DNA of 64,000 nt from Bradyrhizobium sp. CCBAU 53421 (GCF_015291625.1 NZ_CP030047.1:620001-684000), one strand, 5' to 3'. Positions 53,792 to 62,490 are shown, counted from the stretch's first letter. Translations and numbers: made by a program. The notes: generated by a model not told the origin, from the letters alone.

Positions 53792-54319
53792 ATGAGCCAC
53801 CAAGCTCTCGTGACGGTTATTCTCGCGGGATTGGTGGTGATTGCGTTCGGACTGTTCTGGTGGGTCGGCCGCTACTCCGATCGCGCTTTCGCGAGCAAAT
53901 TCCCGACCCGCTTTCCGGAGAAGACGCTGAGCTACAGCGGCGATCAGCTCGGCAAGCTCGTGCAATCCGATCTCCGGATGAAGTATGTCTTCCCGATCCT
54001 GTTTCCGTTCGATCTGATCGTCATGCTGGCGCTGGCGGGCGCGATGGGCGCGGCGTCGTCATACTGGCTCAACCAGACCTATCCGGCTGCGGCGTGGCTC
54101 GGCCTGGTCGTGCCGGCGGTGTATCTGCTCGGCGACCTGATCGAGGATTGCCTGCTGGCGTGGCTGCTGCTGCGCGGCGACCCGCATGCGGCGGCGCGGT
54201 CCATCTCGATGCTGAAGGCGATCACGACGATCAAGCTCGTCAGTGTCTGCGCATCGATCGCGCTGACGCTGGTTGCGTTCGCCGCCTGGCTGTTCAACAG
54301 CGAATCGCTCGTGATCTAG
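53792..54319 (+). CDS. Integral membrane protein of unknown function
   Basis: Protein of 175 residues with four hydrophobic segments (ALVTVILAGLVVIAFGLFWW, YVFPILFPFDLIVMLALAGA, LGLVVPAVYLLGDLIEDCLL, LVSVCASIALTLVAFAAWLF). An acidic patch sits inside a membrane segment (GDLIEDC). No family is recognised. GGAACC precedes the ATG. It is divergent from the DUF2235 gene across 281 bases and convergent with the VWA gene. Confidence 0.7.
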   Translation: MSHQALVTVILAGLVVIAFGLFWWVGRYSDRAFASKFPTRFPEKTLSYSGDQLGKLVQSDLRMKYVFPILFPFDLIVMLALAGAMGAASSYWLNQTYPAAAWLGLVVPAVYLLGDLIEDCLLAWLLLRGDPHAAARSISMLKAITTIKLVSVCASIALTLVAFAAWLFNSESLVI

Positions 54320-54336
54320 CACGCTGGCCGGATTGC

Positions 54337-55716
54337 CTATTGATACGTCGCCACGATGTCGGAGACGGCGCGCTCGAGCTGCTGGGCAGTCGCGCATTGG
54401 CGCACGACAGTGCAGAACGTCGCGTAGCGCGGCATCTCGGAATCGCCAAAACCCCAGACCATGCGGCCTTCGGGGTTGAGCCACACCAGCCGCTTGGAGC
54501 GCTCGCCGATGCGGCGCAGGATATCGGCGCGCGGATCGAGATTGTTGCTGCGGGCGTCGCCGAGCACGATCACCGTGGTCTGCGGCGTGATCGCGCTCAT
54601 CCAATTGTCCTCGAAATCGGCGAAGGAATTGCCATAGTCGGACGAGCCGAAGCCGACCTTGGACATGATCTCCTTCATCGCTTCTTCCGGCGAGTTGGAT
54701 TCCAGAATGTCGCTGACCTCGATCAGGTGGCCCGAGAAGGCGAACGAGCGGACGTCGTCGACGACCTCGTGCAGGCTGTGGATCAGGAGCAGGAAGAAGT
54801 CCGAGACGCGGGCGACCGAACCCGAGACGTCGCATAACGCTATGATCTTCGGCCGGTCGCGATGCTTGCGCTTCCATGCGGTGAGGAAGGGTACGCCGCC
54901 CCAGGCCGCGTTCCGCCTTAGCGTGCGGCGGACGTCGAGATGGCCGCGGCGCTGGCGCTTGCGCGGCTTGGAGTAACGCTCGCGCAGCCGGCGCGCGATC
55001 TGGCGGATCAGCGCCCGCATCTGCTCGACCTGGCGCGGTTCGATCCGCGCCAGCGGGGCGTTGCGCAAGATCTCGTTGCGCAGATTTTCGGCCTCCTCGC
55101 GCCCATAGAGCAGCAGGGCTTGCGATACCGCGTCGCGAACCGTGCCGCGCAGGCCGTTGAGCGCCTCCTGCAGCCGCTCGGCGAGCGCGGGATTGCGCGT
55201 AGTCTGCTCGTCGATATCGTCGCGCAGGCGCTGGATGCCCATCGCATCGAGGATACGGGTCTGGAAGATGCCGCGCTGGGTGAAATAGCGGATGTCGGGC
55301 AGCGAGGCGGCGCCGGAGGCATTGGCGATCGCCGTCGATATCGCGGAGCGATCCTGCGACAGCAGCATCTGGGCCAGCGGCCCGAGATTCTCGTTGGCGG
55401 CGTCGCCCGCCGCATCGCCATGCTCGTCGGCCGGCGGATTGGCGCCGGATTCGCTGTTGTCGTCGTCGGTCTTGTTCTGCTCGGCGCTATCCTGCTGCGG
55501 CTCGGGCTGGCTGAAGAACAGGTCGAAGCATTCGCCGAGCGCGCGCTTCTCGTCCTGGGTCTTGGCAAGCGTCAGCAGGAACGTGTCGCGCAGGATGTCG
55601 CGGTCGGCAAAGCCGACCTGGGCGACCGCCCGCATCGCATCGATGCTTTCGGCGGGCGAGACCCGGACCCCGGCTCCCCGCGCCGCACGAAAGAAGCGAT
55701 GCAGGTTCTCGCGCAT
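54337..55716 (-). CDS. VWA domain-containing CoxE-like protein
   Basis: Protein of 459 residues. The N-terminal half is helical and acidic (FFSQPEPQQDSAEQNKTDDD). The C-terminal half is a von Willebrand A domain with the MIDAS motif IIALCDVSGSVARVSDFFLL, a threonine-containing ITPQTTVIVLGDARSNN and the ending WLNPEGRMVWGFGDSEM. This is the CoxE-like family that partners MoxR/CoxD AAA ATPases in maturing metalloenzymes. The MoxR gene lies six bases upstream on the same strand. No CO dehydrogenase genes are visible. Confidence 0.9.
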   Translation of the reverse strand: MRENLHRFFRAARGAGVRVSPAESIDAMRAVAQVGFADRDILRDTFLLTLAKTQDEKRALGECFDLFFSQPEPQQDSAEQNKTDDDNSESGANPPADEHGDAAGDAANENLGPLAQMLLSQDRSAISTAIANASGAASLPDIRYFTQRGIFQTRILDAMGIQRLRDDIDEQTTRNPALAERLQEALNGLRGTVRDAVSQALLLYGREEAENLRNEILRNAPLARIEPRQVEQMRALIRQIARRLRERYSKPRKRQRRGHLDVRRTLRRNAAWGGVPFLTAWKRKHRDRPKIIALCDVSGSVARVSDFFLLLIHSLHEVVDDVRSFAFSGHLIEVSDILESNSPEEAMKEIMSKVGFGSSDYGNSFADFEDNWMSAITPQTTVIVLGDARSNNLDPRADILRRIGERSKRLVWLNPEGRMVWGFGDSEMPRYATFCTVVRQCATAQQLERAVSDIVATYQ

Positions 55717-55722
55717 AATGGT

Positions 55723-56670
55723 CTAGCTGAACACGCCCTGGCGCGACGCCTTGGCGATGAAGGACGAGATCTGCGGCGTCGCGGCCTCGATGTCGGCCTC
55801 GTATTTCAGGAGCACGTTGAGCGTGTCCTTGACGATCTCGGTGTCGAGCTCGCTCGCCTGCAACAGCACCAGCACGCGCGCCCAGTCGATCGCCTCGCTG
55901 ACCGAGGGCAGCTTCTTGAGGTCCAGCGAGCGAATCTCGTGGATGAAGCCGACCATCTGCTTGCGCAAGGTCTGCGAGATGCCGGGCACCCGGCTCTCGA
56001 CTATGCGCTCTTCCAGCTTCTGCTCGGGGAAGCCGATATGCAGATGCAGGCAGCGGCGCTTCAAGGCATCGCCGAGATCGCGCTCGCTGTTCGAGGTCAG
56101 GATCACGGTCGGCGGCGCCACTGCGGAGACGGTGCCGAGTTCGGGGATCGTGACCTGGAAGTCCGAGAGGATTTCCAGCAGCAGCGATTCGAATTCGGCG
56201 TCCGACTTGTCGATCTCGTCGATCAGGAGCACGCAGCCGGCCGGCTGCTCCAGTGCCTGCAACAGCGGCCGCGGCTCGACGAATTCCTTGGAGAAGAACA
56301 CGTCGCCGAAGGTGTGGAGCTGGTCAAGCGCAGCGGCCAGCGACTGCGCGCCGCCGAGCACCTCGCCGAGCTTGTCCTTCAGGATCTGGGTGTAGAGCAG
56401 CTGCTTGGCGTATTTCCACTCATACAGCGCCTTGGCCTCGTCGAGGCCCTCATAGCACTGCAGGCGGATCATCTTCATGCCGCGCCAGGCGGCGATCGCC
56501 TTCGCGAGCTCGGTCTTGCCGACGCCGGCAGGGCCCTCGACCAGGATCGGCTTCTCGATCTGCTGCGAGAGATAGACCGCGGTCGCGATCTGCCGGCTCG
56601 CAATATAGCCTTGCGCGGCGAGGCCGCTTTCCACGGCCTCGATCGAGGCGGTGGGCCTGGTGTCAGCCAC
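55723..56670 (-). CDS. MoxR/CoxD-type AAA ATPase
   Basis: AAA+ ATPase of about 315 residues. Walker A is PILVEGPAGVGKTELAKAIA, Walker B is CVLLIDEIDKSDAEFESLLL, and sensor 1 is PPTVILTSNSERDLGDALKR. GTG 56670 (then ADTRPTASIEAVE) is the probable start, since further upstream the sequence is unlike the family and runs into a repeat. It is encoded with the VWA protein and is likely to act with it as a chaperone remodelling or activating a client enzyme. The nearby molybdenum hydroxylase (ending at 52293) is a possible client. Confidence 0.9.
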   Translation of the reverse strand: MADTRPTASIEAVESGLAAQGYIASRQIATAVYLSQQIEKPILVEGPAGVGKTELAKAIAAWRGMKMIRLQCYEGLDEAKALYEWKYAKQLLYTQILKDKLGEVLGGAQSLAAALDQLHTFGDVFFSKEFVEPRPLLQALEQPAGCVLLIDEIDKSDAEFESLLLEILSDFQVTIPELGTVSAVAPPTVILTSNSERDLGDALKRRCLHLHIGFPEQKLEERIVESRVPGISQTLRKQMVGFIHEIRSLDLKKLPSVSEAIDWARVLVLLQASELDTEIVKDTLNVLLKYEADIEAATPQISSFIAKASRQGVFS

Positions 56671-56829
56671 GAGGATCAGCTCCGAATTTGCCTTGAACTC
56701 GGACCTGTTCTGCGCCCGTTGCGGGCAAAGCACAAGGCTCGTTTGGCCGCAAAGGCATGGGTTTAGCGCATGGTTCGGGGGTATTCCGCCGAGCGCAATA
56801 CGGGCTACGGTTGCTCGCGTGTAGCTCGA

Positions 56830-56963
56830 ACCTCCCCTCGAAAAGGGAGGTCGCTTTGCTCGCCAGAGCAAAGCGGGTGGGGATCTACTCTCACCACAAC
56901 ACCGGCGTCTGCGGCCGACCCCCATCCGGACCTTCCCCCTTTCAGGGGGAAGGAGAAGAATCT
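56830..56963. repeat. Dispersed repeat, copy 2 (first copy at 40952-41087)
   Basis: CCTCCCCT...AAGGGAGG, GCTTTGCTC...GAGCAAAGC, CCCCCATCC and a GGGGGAAGGAGAAGAATC ending follow in the same order as at 40952-41087. The element fills most of the non-coding stretch 56671-56979. Confidence 0.75.
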
Positions 56964-56979
56964 CGCAGCCCGGCTACCG

Positions 56980-57300
56980 TCAGCCCGCGCAGCTCTTGAC
57001 GAAATCCTTGCGCTGCGGGCCGACGATCTTCTGGTCGATCGCCTGCTTCAGGCAGTCGAGATGCGCCTGCGCCATGCAGAGCTGCATCTGGTCGTGCCGC
57101 TCCTGACCCTTCAGCGCCTTCGCCGCGCTCTGGCAGGCCGCGCGCTTCGCACCAGGCACCGGAGCCGCGGACGTGATCTCCGATGCGGGAGCCGCCGCCG
57201 GCGCTGCTGCCGGTGCCGGGGCTGAGGTTGATTGCGCGAACGCTGCGACCGAGACCAGCAGCGAACCGGCCGAGACCAGGGCGACGACGAGACGTTTCAT
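56980..57300 (-). CDS. PsiF-like small exported protein
   Basis: Exported protein of 106 residues. A signal peptide (MKRLVVALVSAGSLLVSVAA) is followed by an Ala/Pro-rich segment, then a C-terminal PsiF-like block with cysteines (RAACQSAAKALKGQERHDQM, LCMAQAHLDCLK, FVKSC). PsiF proteins are phosphate-starvation-induced in enterobacteria, but the function is unknown. ATG 57300 begins the signal peptide; an upstream in-frame extension is rejected. Confidence 0.78.
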   Translation of the reverse strand: MKRLVVALVSAGSLLVSVAAFAQSTSAPAPAAAPAAAPASEITSAAPVPGAKRAACQSAAKALKGQERHDQMQLCMAQAHLDCLKQAIDQKIVGPQRKDFVKSCAG

Positions 57301-57475
57301 GGGATGTGCCTCCGCAGGCATGATCCGGGAGCAGCGGGTGCAGGTTGTCCGGAACGTCATGCTCAGACCAGGAAAGGAATCACGATGCGATTTCATGGGC
57401 GCGCCGTGACCCAGGGGGAGGCTGAGAATTAGAGATCGCCGCCTGAATGCGGCGTGAATATGCGGTGAGGCCGCT

Positions 57476-58111
57476 TCACCTCAGCGTGAGGCCGGTCGCC
57501 GCTTCGAGCTCGGAGATCGCCTGCGCGGCATTCGCCACCTTGATCGTGGTCATGCCCATCTCGCGCGCCGGCTTCAAATTGACGCCGAGATCGTCGAGAT
57601 ACACGCAGTTGTTCGGGTTCACCTGCAGCGTCTCCACCATCATCCGGTAGATGCGCGGATCGGGCTTGCGCAGGCCGATCTTCGCGGACTCGATGACATG
57701 GTCGAACAGCGCCATCACTTCCGCGACATAGAGCGTGCGTCCGCTGTGGCTGCCGATTGCGTTCGACGGCAGGTTGTTGGTGATGCAGCCGGTCTTGAAT
57801 TTCGCCTTGATGCGCTTCAGCGCCTCGACCATTTCGGGACGCAGGTCGCCGGAGAGCAGCGGCAGCACGTCCTTGCCGCGCACCTCGGCGCCGAGCGCCC
57901 TGGATTCGGTTGCGAACAGCGCGTCGAACGCGTCGATGCCGATCTCGGCGCGCTCGAACTTGGCCCAGGCGTTCTCGAGATGGTTGGCGGCGTTGGTGCG
58001 GCGGATGATGTCGATCGGCAGGCCGCGCTCGGTCTCGTAACGCGCGAAGGCCTCGAACGGCGAGGTGGTCAAGACGCCGCCGAAATCCCAGATCACTGCC
58101 TCGATCATCAA
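57476..58111 (-). CDS. HAD-superfamily (class IA) hydrolase
   Basis: Hydrolase of 211 residues. Motif I is AVIWDFGGVLTTSPF (nucleophile aspartate), motif II is the threonine in KTGCITNNLPSN, motif III is KIGLRKPDPRIYRMM and motif IV is CVYLDDLGVNLKPAREMG. The helical cap between motifs I and II marks subfamily IA, close to the epoxide-hydrolase N-terminal/YihX-like group. Substrate unknown, probably a sugar or other small phosphate ester. Confidence 0.92.
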   Translation of the reverse strand: MMIEAVIWDFGGVLTTSPFEAFARYETERGLPIDIIRRTNAANHLENAWAKFERAEIGIDAFDALFATESRALGAEVRGKDVLPLLSGDLRPEMVEALKRIKAKFKTGCITNNLPSNAIGSHSGRTLYVAEVMALFDHVIESAKIGLRKPDPRIYRMMVETLQVNPNNCVYLDDLGVNLKPAREMGMTTIKVANAAQAISELEAATGLTLR

Positions 58112-58263
58112 TGTCCTGCCCGTTGCAAAAGCGGCGGCTTCGCCTCGGGTCGTCCGGCCGTTTGGCCGAAGACGGGGAAACGCGCGTTGATCTCTCTTTA
58201 TTGGAATTGCCGCCGATCAGGCAAGCCGCCAGTTCGCGGCAAACTCCGCCATACGGAACGCGC

Positions 58264-58950
58264 TCACCAGACCATCGGAACCAGGCGATAACGCACGCGG
58301 GCAAGATAGTCGGCATAGCCGTCGAGTTCGGCGGTGAGCATCCGCTCCTCCATCATCGACCGCAAGCCGAGCAGCGCCGCCATGACCGGCACGATGGCAA
58401 GGCCATACCAGGATCCGAGCAGCAGCGGCGTGCCGACATAGGTCAGGAGGCCGCTGGCATAGATCGGGTGTCGCACATAGGCGTACGGCCCCGTGGTCAC
58501 CGCGGCATGCCCGCGCTCGCGCTGGATCTTCACGACCGGAGCGGCGTAGCTGTTCTCGCGGTAGGTCCGGTAGACGATGTAGAACGATGCGGCGATCAGC
58601 ACCGCGCCGGCGCATTGCAGCCCGAAGGGGACGAACGATGTCTGGTAGCGCACCGCATCGAGCGCCATCAACGGCAGCCAAGTCAGCCACAACAGCGGCA
58701 TGATCGTCGTGATGACGCGGTCCCACCCCGCCTGGCCGCGCGCGGTGCGGCGCTCCGCCAGCAGACCCGGATCGTGCTTCGCGAGCCAGGCCTCGGTGAT
58801 CAGCCCGCCGATCGTGATCTCGAGCAGGAACATCCAGCCGCCGGTCCACCGCATGGTGCCGGCCGCGAGAAACAGCAGCGTCCCGAGGCCCACAAAGGTG
58901 CAGGCGGCGCGGCGCAGATTGACGCGAGGAGGATTGCCGTTCTGATTCAT
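58264..58950 (-). CDS. Isoprenylcysteine carboxyl methyltransferase-like membrane protein
   Basis: Integral membrane protein of 228 residues. Several transmembrane helices precede the SAM-binding signature GPYAYVRHPIYASGLLTYVG and the closing EERMLTAELDGYADYLARVR, which define the ICMT/phospholipid-methyltransferase-like family. GGAGAGAGAC precedes ATG 58950. It lies 103 bases behind the small genes of the protease cluster on the same strand, so cotranscription is possible; in that context a peptide carboxyl-methylation role can be imagined, but generic membrane methyltransferases of this kind are common. Confidence 0.85.
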   Translation of the reverse strand: MNQNGNPPRVNLRRAACTFVGLGTLLFLAAGTMRWTGGWMFLLEITIGGLITEAWLAKHDPGLLAERRTARGQAGWDRVITTIMPLLWLTWLPLMALDAVRYQTSFVPFGLQCAGAVLIAASFYIVYRTYRENSYAAPVVKIQRERGHAAVTTGPYAYVRHPIYASGLLTYVGTPLLLGSWYGLAIVPVMAALLGLRSMMEERMLTAELDGYADYLARVRYRLVPMVW

Positions 58951-59053
58951 GTCTCTCTCCGACAGGCGGCAACGGCCGCGCCGCCGGGTCGGGGCGGGCC
59001 GTCGCATGTTCGGGCAGCGGATCGCAGCGCGGCGGCTCAGTGCGTCGAGCCGG

Positions 59054-59395
59054 TCACGGTCTACGGGTCCAGTTTCGCGCCTGTCCGGAATAGACCTTGC
59101 TCGGCAGCGCGCGAGCGGTGGGATCGAGCAGGATCTTCATCGCGGTGTTGAGCCGCGCCTCCGAATGCGGCGAGCCGTCATGGCGCATCTGCTGCGGAGC
59201 ACCGGGGCCCTGCGGCGGCGCCATGTAGGCCGGCGTTGTCGGCGGCGCAGGCGTGGTGGCGATCTTCGGACGGGCGACAACGGCTGCCTCCAACGGCTGC
59301 CGTGCGTCGGCAAAGTTAGACGCTGCGGATGCAGCTTCCGCCGGCGGCGGCGAGGCGGCGCTGTCGGATCCGGATTTGCGGGGCGGTCTTGCCAT
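59054..59395 (-). CDS. Hypothetical Pro/Ala-rich protein in the protease cluster
   Basis: Protein of 113 residues, low-complexity and Pro/Ala-rich (PKIATTPAPPTTPAYMAPPQ), probably disordered, with a more regular basic C-terminus (LNTAMKILLDPTARALPSKV). AAGGAG lies eight bases before the ATG at 59395. It has no cysteine and no recognised family. It is the third of three small genes behind the PatA/PatG-family protease. Confidence 0.6.
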   Translation of the reverse strand: MARPPRKSGSDSAASPPPAEAASAASNFADARQPLEAAVVARPKIATTPAPPTTPAYMAPPQGPGAPQQMRHDGSPHSEARLNTAMKILLDPTARALPSKVYSGQARNWTRRP

Positions 59396-59431
59396 GGCAT
59401 CGGCTCCTTAGGTTCGGTGGTGACGACGATT

Positions 59432-59605
59432 TCAGGATTTGTCCTCGTCGGACGTGGTGCGTTTGGCGATGATCGGGTTGCGGTCGCTGATCGCGGCGAG
59501 CAGCGAAGCGTGGCTCACGACTGATCCCACGACGATCTTTCCGGAGGGCTCGATCCGGCGACCGTTCTGCTGCTGCGGGCTCCGCGCGGTGGACTTCTGC
59601 ATCAT
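59432..59605 (-). CDS. Hypothetical small protein (57 residues) in the protease cluster
   Basis: Charged, cysteine-free protein of 57 residues (SPQQQNGRRIEPSGKIVVGS in the middle, RTTSDEDKS at the end). The strong ribosome binding site AAGGAGG precedes ATG 59605, and it lies 36 bases before the 113-residue gene and 56 bases after the 63-residue gene. No family recognised. Its size and position make it a candidate precursor or accessory peptide. Confidence 0.6.
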   Translation of the reverse strand: MMQKSTARSPQQQNGRRIEPSGKIVVGSVVSHASLLAAISDRNPIIAKRTTSDEDKS

Positions 59606-59661
59606 GTCGGCCTCCTTGAGGATGGGTGGGGCCCGACAGTGCCGGGCCCCGAGTTTGGCGA

Positions 59662-59853
59662 TCAGATGCCGAAGGCACCGAGGACGCCCGGCAGCGCCTG
59701 CACGACGCCGCCGACGATGTCCTGCCAACCCTGCGGGTTGACCGACCCGTTGGCCGCCACTTCGGCAATCCGCTTCGGACCGCGCTCGATGCCCTCACAC
59801 TGGATCGGGCTACGCACGCTGCCGAAGGTCTCAAAGTCGTTCCTTGCGTACAT
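59662..59853 (-). CDS. Candidate precursor peptide (63 residues) behind a PatA/PatG-family protease
   Basis: Peptide of 63 residues with two distinct parts. Residues 1-40 are polar and charged and hold one cysteine (C19). Residues 43-63 are hydrophobic and glycine-rich (WQDIVGGVVQALPGVLGAFG, then a terminal Ile), like a leader followed by a membrane-active or core segment. AAGGAG precedes the ATG. It is the first small gene after the protease, 174 bases downstream. It has no cyanobactin-type core with clustered Cys/Ser/Thr, so it is not a typical PatE peptide. Precursor status is an inference. Confidence 0.6.
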   Translation of the reverse strand: MYARNDFETFGSVRSPIQCEGIERGPKRIAEVAANGSVNPQGWQDIVGGVVQALPGVLGAFGI

Positions 59854-60027
59854 GTTCAGCTCCTTCTTTCGGTTTGAATTGACGGCAGCTACGGGAGGTG
59901 GGCACCGACCGGGGCAGCCGTCGCTGGACGTCGCCCAGGGGATCGCTCATCGCGTCGATCCCCTGGACCACGTGACGCCAATTCGCGCCACGTTCTGATC
60001 TCCTCCGGACGCAGAGGAGCAATCGCG

Positions 60028-62490
60028 TCAATAGACCTGCCACTGCCGCAGCGGCCCGACCGCCACCGGCACCACGTCGCTGACGTCGATCGTGTACTGA
60101 TAGACTTCGCGCGCCTGGGTCAGGACCTGCGTCGGGTTGAAGAAGCGGTAGGTCACGTCGTGGCAATCCGAGTCCGGCCGGCAGATCACGCTCTGGTCGA
60201 CCTCGACGGTGTCGAGCCGCAGGCCCTTCTCGGCGGCGTCAAAGAAGATCTTCCGCGTGTTGTAGGCATTCATCGCGGAATAATTCAGCGCGCGGTCCTG
60301 CGGCGAGAGACCGACATTGCGGAACTCGTTGTAGATCCGCTCGAGGAAGCCTTCCGCGCCGGGCGGCCATTGGTCGGAGTCTTTGCCGAACAGCGTGAAC
60401 AGATCCCACTGGTAGAAGCCGCGCCAGTCGGTCACCAGCGTCGGCACGACGGTGCCGTTGAGCAGCTTGGTCGTGTTGGTGCTGTCGACCCAACCGGCCA
60501 TCGAAACCCGCGCAACGCCGCCAGGCCCCGGGAATGCCGGGCGCGTCGGCCTTGGTTCGCCGGCGGCGGGGGCCGACATCGTCGCGATCGCCACGGTGCG
60601 GGTCGTCGCGGGATCGTCGTGCGAGACCTCCTGATGCCACAGCGCCAGGATCAGCGCGGCGAAGAAGCCGAGACCGAACACATCGAGCGGCTTGATCGCG
60701 TAGATCGGGATCGAATCGATCGTCATCGTCCAGGTGATGGCGTCGGCGTCCGGGAAGTTGTTGCCGGCGCCGGCCGGCGTCGCGCTCTCGCCTTCGGCCT
60801 GGTTCAGCAGATAGCGCGCCATGATCGCCGGATTGTACGGCGCCGAGGTGTCGCCGGAGCGATCGCGATCCGGGCCGAACACCGGATCGCCACGTCCGAT
60901 CAGGCTGTCGCGCCAGTTGGCGATCGACTGCACGAAGTAGTCGAGGCGGGCTTCCTTGCCGAAATCGTAGAACAGCCGGCCGATCGGAAAGGCGAGCTGA
61001 CCGGTGGACTCGGCCGTCGCGCCCCGCGGGCGCATGCCGCCGCCACAGCCGCAGCTCTTCTCGCCGCTGGTGCGTACCGCAGGCGCTTCGTACATTGGCA
61101 GCGCCGGCGGCATTGCGACCGGAAGCGCGTGATTCGGCATCAGCGCGGGCAGCTGCTGCGGCTGCAGCCAGGTTTGCGGCATCATGCCGGCCGTCGGCAT
61201 CGCCATCTGCGGCATCATCATCGGCGGCATGACCATCTGCGGTGCCGGTGCCGGCATCCAGACCATGTCGCCGCCCGGATGGGGGGCGTGATACGGATAA
61301 GGCGCCGGTGCAGCGATCGGCGCGGCGACCACACCGTGATCAACGGGGGCGGCCATGGCCGCAGGTGCCGCCGGCGCGGCAGGCTGAGCCTCGCTTGGCA
61401 TGATCCCGGCGCTGCTTCGCAGGACCGAGCCGTCCGGCCCGAAGATGCGCGGAGCCGATGGTGCAGACATTGCTGATAGATCTCCCATGGAACCCTCTCT
61501 GGTTGCAGTTGGCTGAGCGGCGGATGACGGTTGGACGAAAGGGCGCGCGGACACTCCCCGGAAGCGGGGAGGCGCGGCCGTGGCACCCGACGGCATGACG
61601 GCGTCCGCCTGCTCGCCAAGCAGGGCGGCGACAGCCGCGGGAATATCGAGCCGTCCGGCGAGACAGCGCGAGGCGCTGCCGTCGTTCCGGCAGGGCGCCG
61701 CGCTTTCGAGCAGCGCGGCGCGGACGGCTTGCGGTTCGGCCTTGCGACCGTTCTGGCGCAGGCATGAGAGCAGCAGCGCAACGACGCCGGTGACGATCGG
61801 TGCAGCGAAGCTCGTTCCGGAACGCAGGCTGACATTGCGAACCGGCGAGGCGCCCGCGATGTTCTCGCCCGGCGCCAGGATGCCGTTCTCCAGATAAGCG
61901 TCGCCGAAATTGCTGAACGGCAGCGGGTTGCCGACGAGATCGCACGCGCCGACCGCAAGCACCGACGAGAGGCTGCCCGGCACCTGGACGCAGCGGCAGC
62001 CGTCATTGCCGGCCGCGGCGACGATCAGCTTGCCGGCGCGCTCGCAGGCGCGCACCGCGTCGACCAGAATGCGATCGGCCTGTCCCGTCGCGGATTGCTG
62101 ACCGCTGCTGATGTTGATGATGTCGGCATCGACAGCCAGCGCCTGGTTGATCGCGAGCGCCAATGTGCTCTGCGAGGACGGCTCGATCTGCCCGGCCGCG
62201 CCCTCGCGATAGATCGAGAACACGGTTGCGCTGCAGTTCGGCGCGACGCCGAGCACCGGGCTGCCGGGCGTGCCCATCAACACGCTCGTGACATGCGTGC
62301 CGTGCTCGGACTGGATCGTCGGCGACGACGGCGCGACGAACTCGCCGCCCATCGCGACGCGGGCCTGCCTGAGCGAGGGATGATTGAGATCTACCGGACC
62401 GTCGATGATCGCGATCTTCACCGCGGGGTCGCCGCCCGACGTTCTCTGCCACAAGGCAGTCAGACCAGCGATGTCGGCAACTGGATTCAT
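60028..62490 (-). CDS. Subtilisin-like protease of the cyanobactin-maturation (PatA/PatG) family
   Basis: Protein of 820 residues in three parts. Residues 1-295 are an S8 subtilase with D30 (KIAIIDGPVDLNHP), H63 (SEHGTHV), N162 (AAAGNDG) and S227 (SGTSFAAPIVTG), and the CRCVQVPG and RCLAGRLDI blocks typical of PatA/PatG proteases. A Pro/Met/Ala-rich linker (about 295-505) includes MVMPPMMMPQMAMPTAGMM and CGCGGGM. The C-terminal about 310 residues start TGQLAFPIGRLFYDFGKEAR, matching the PatG-type extension, and contain a hydrophobic segment (VFGLGFFAALILALW). No signal peptide is seen. ATG 62490 is preferred over TTG 62556. No YcaO cyclase or PatD-like gene is nearby. Confidence 0.88.
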   Translation of the reverse strand: MNPVADIAGLTALWQRTSGGDPAVKIAIIDGPVDLNHPSLRQARVAMGGEFVAPSSPTIQSEHGTHVTSVLMGTPGSPVLGVAPNCSATVFSIYREGAAGQIEPSSQSTLALAINQALAVDADIINISSGQQSATGQADRILVDAVRACERAGKLIVAAAGNDGCRCVQVPGSLSSVLAVGACDLVGNPLPFSNFGDAYLENGILAPGENIAGASPVRNVSLRSGTSFAAPIVTGVVALLLSCLRQNGRKAEPQAVRAALLESAAPCRNDGSASRCLAGRLDIPAAVAALLGEQADAVMPSGATAAPPRFRGVSARPFVQPSSAAQPTATREGSMGDLSAMSAPSAPRIFGPDGSVLRSSAGIMPSEAQPAAPAAPAAMAAPVDHGVVAAPIAAPAPYPYHAPHPGGDMVWMPAPAPQMVMPPMMMPQMAMPTAGMMPQTWLQPQQLPALMPNHALPVAMPPALPMYEAPAVRTSGEKSCGCGGGMRPRGATAESTGQLAFPIGRLFYDFGKEARLDYFVQSIANWRDSLIGRGDPVFGPDRDRSGDTSAPYNPAIMARYLLNQAEGESATPAGAGNNFPDADAITWTMTIDSIPIYAIKPLDVFGLGFFAALILALWHQEVSHDDPATTRTVAIATMSAPAAGEPRPTRPAFPGPGGVARVSMAGWVDSTNTTKLLNGTVVPTLVTDWRGFYQWDLFTLFGKDSDQWPPGAEGFLERIYNEFRNVGLSPQDRALNYSAMNAYNTRKIFFDAAEKGLRLDTVEVDQSVICRPDSDCHDVTYRFFNPTQVLTQAREVYQYTIDVSDVVPVAVGPLRQWQVY

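Noticed and set aside
52299..54319. DUF2235 protein and divergent membrane protein as a type VI effector-immunity pair
   Set aside because: No VgrG, PAAR, Hcp or adaptor gene is near, and the genes are divergent rather than in an operon.
59831..59950. 39-codon minus-strand frame (MSDPLGDVQRRLPRS...) between the protease and the 63-residue peptide gene
   Set aside because: It overlaps the start of the 63-residue gene and has only a weak AGGGG upstream; the composition is that of a shadow frame. It could be a peptide but is not supported.
60160..61476. 438-codon + strand frame antisense to the PatA/PatG-family protease
   Set aside because: Arg/His-rich composition opposite a protein with intact catalytic residues; a GC-driven shadow.
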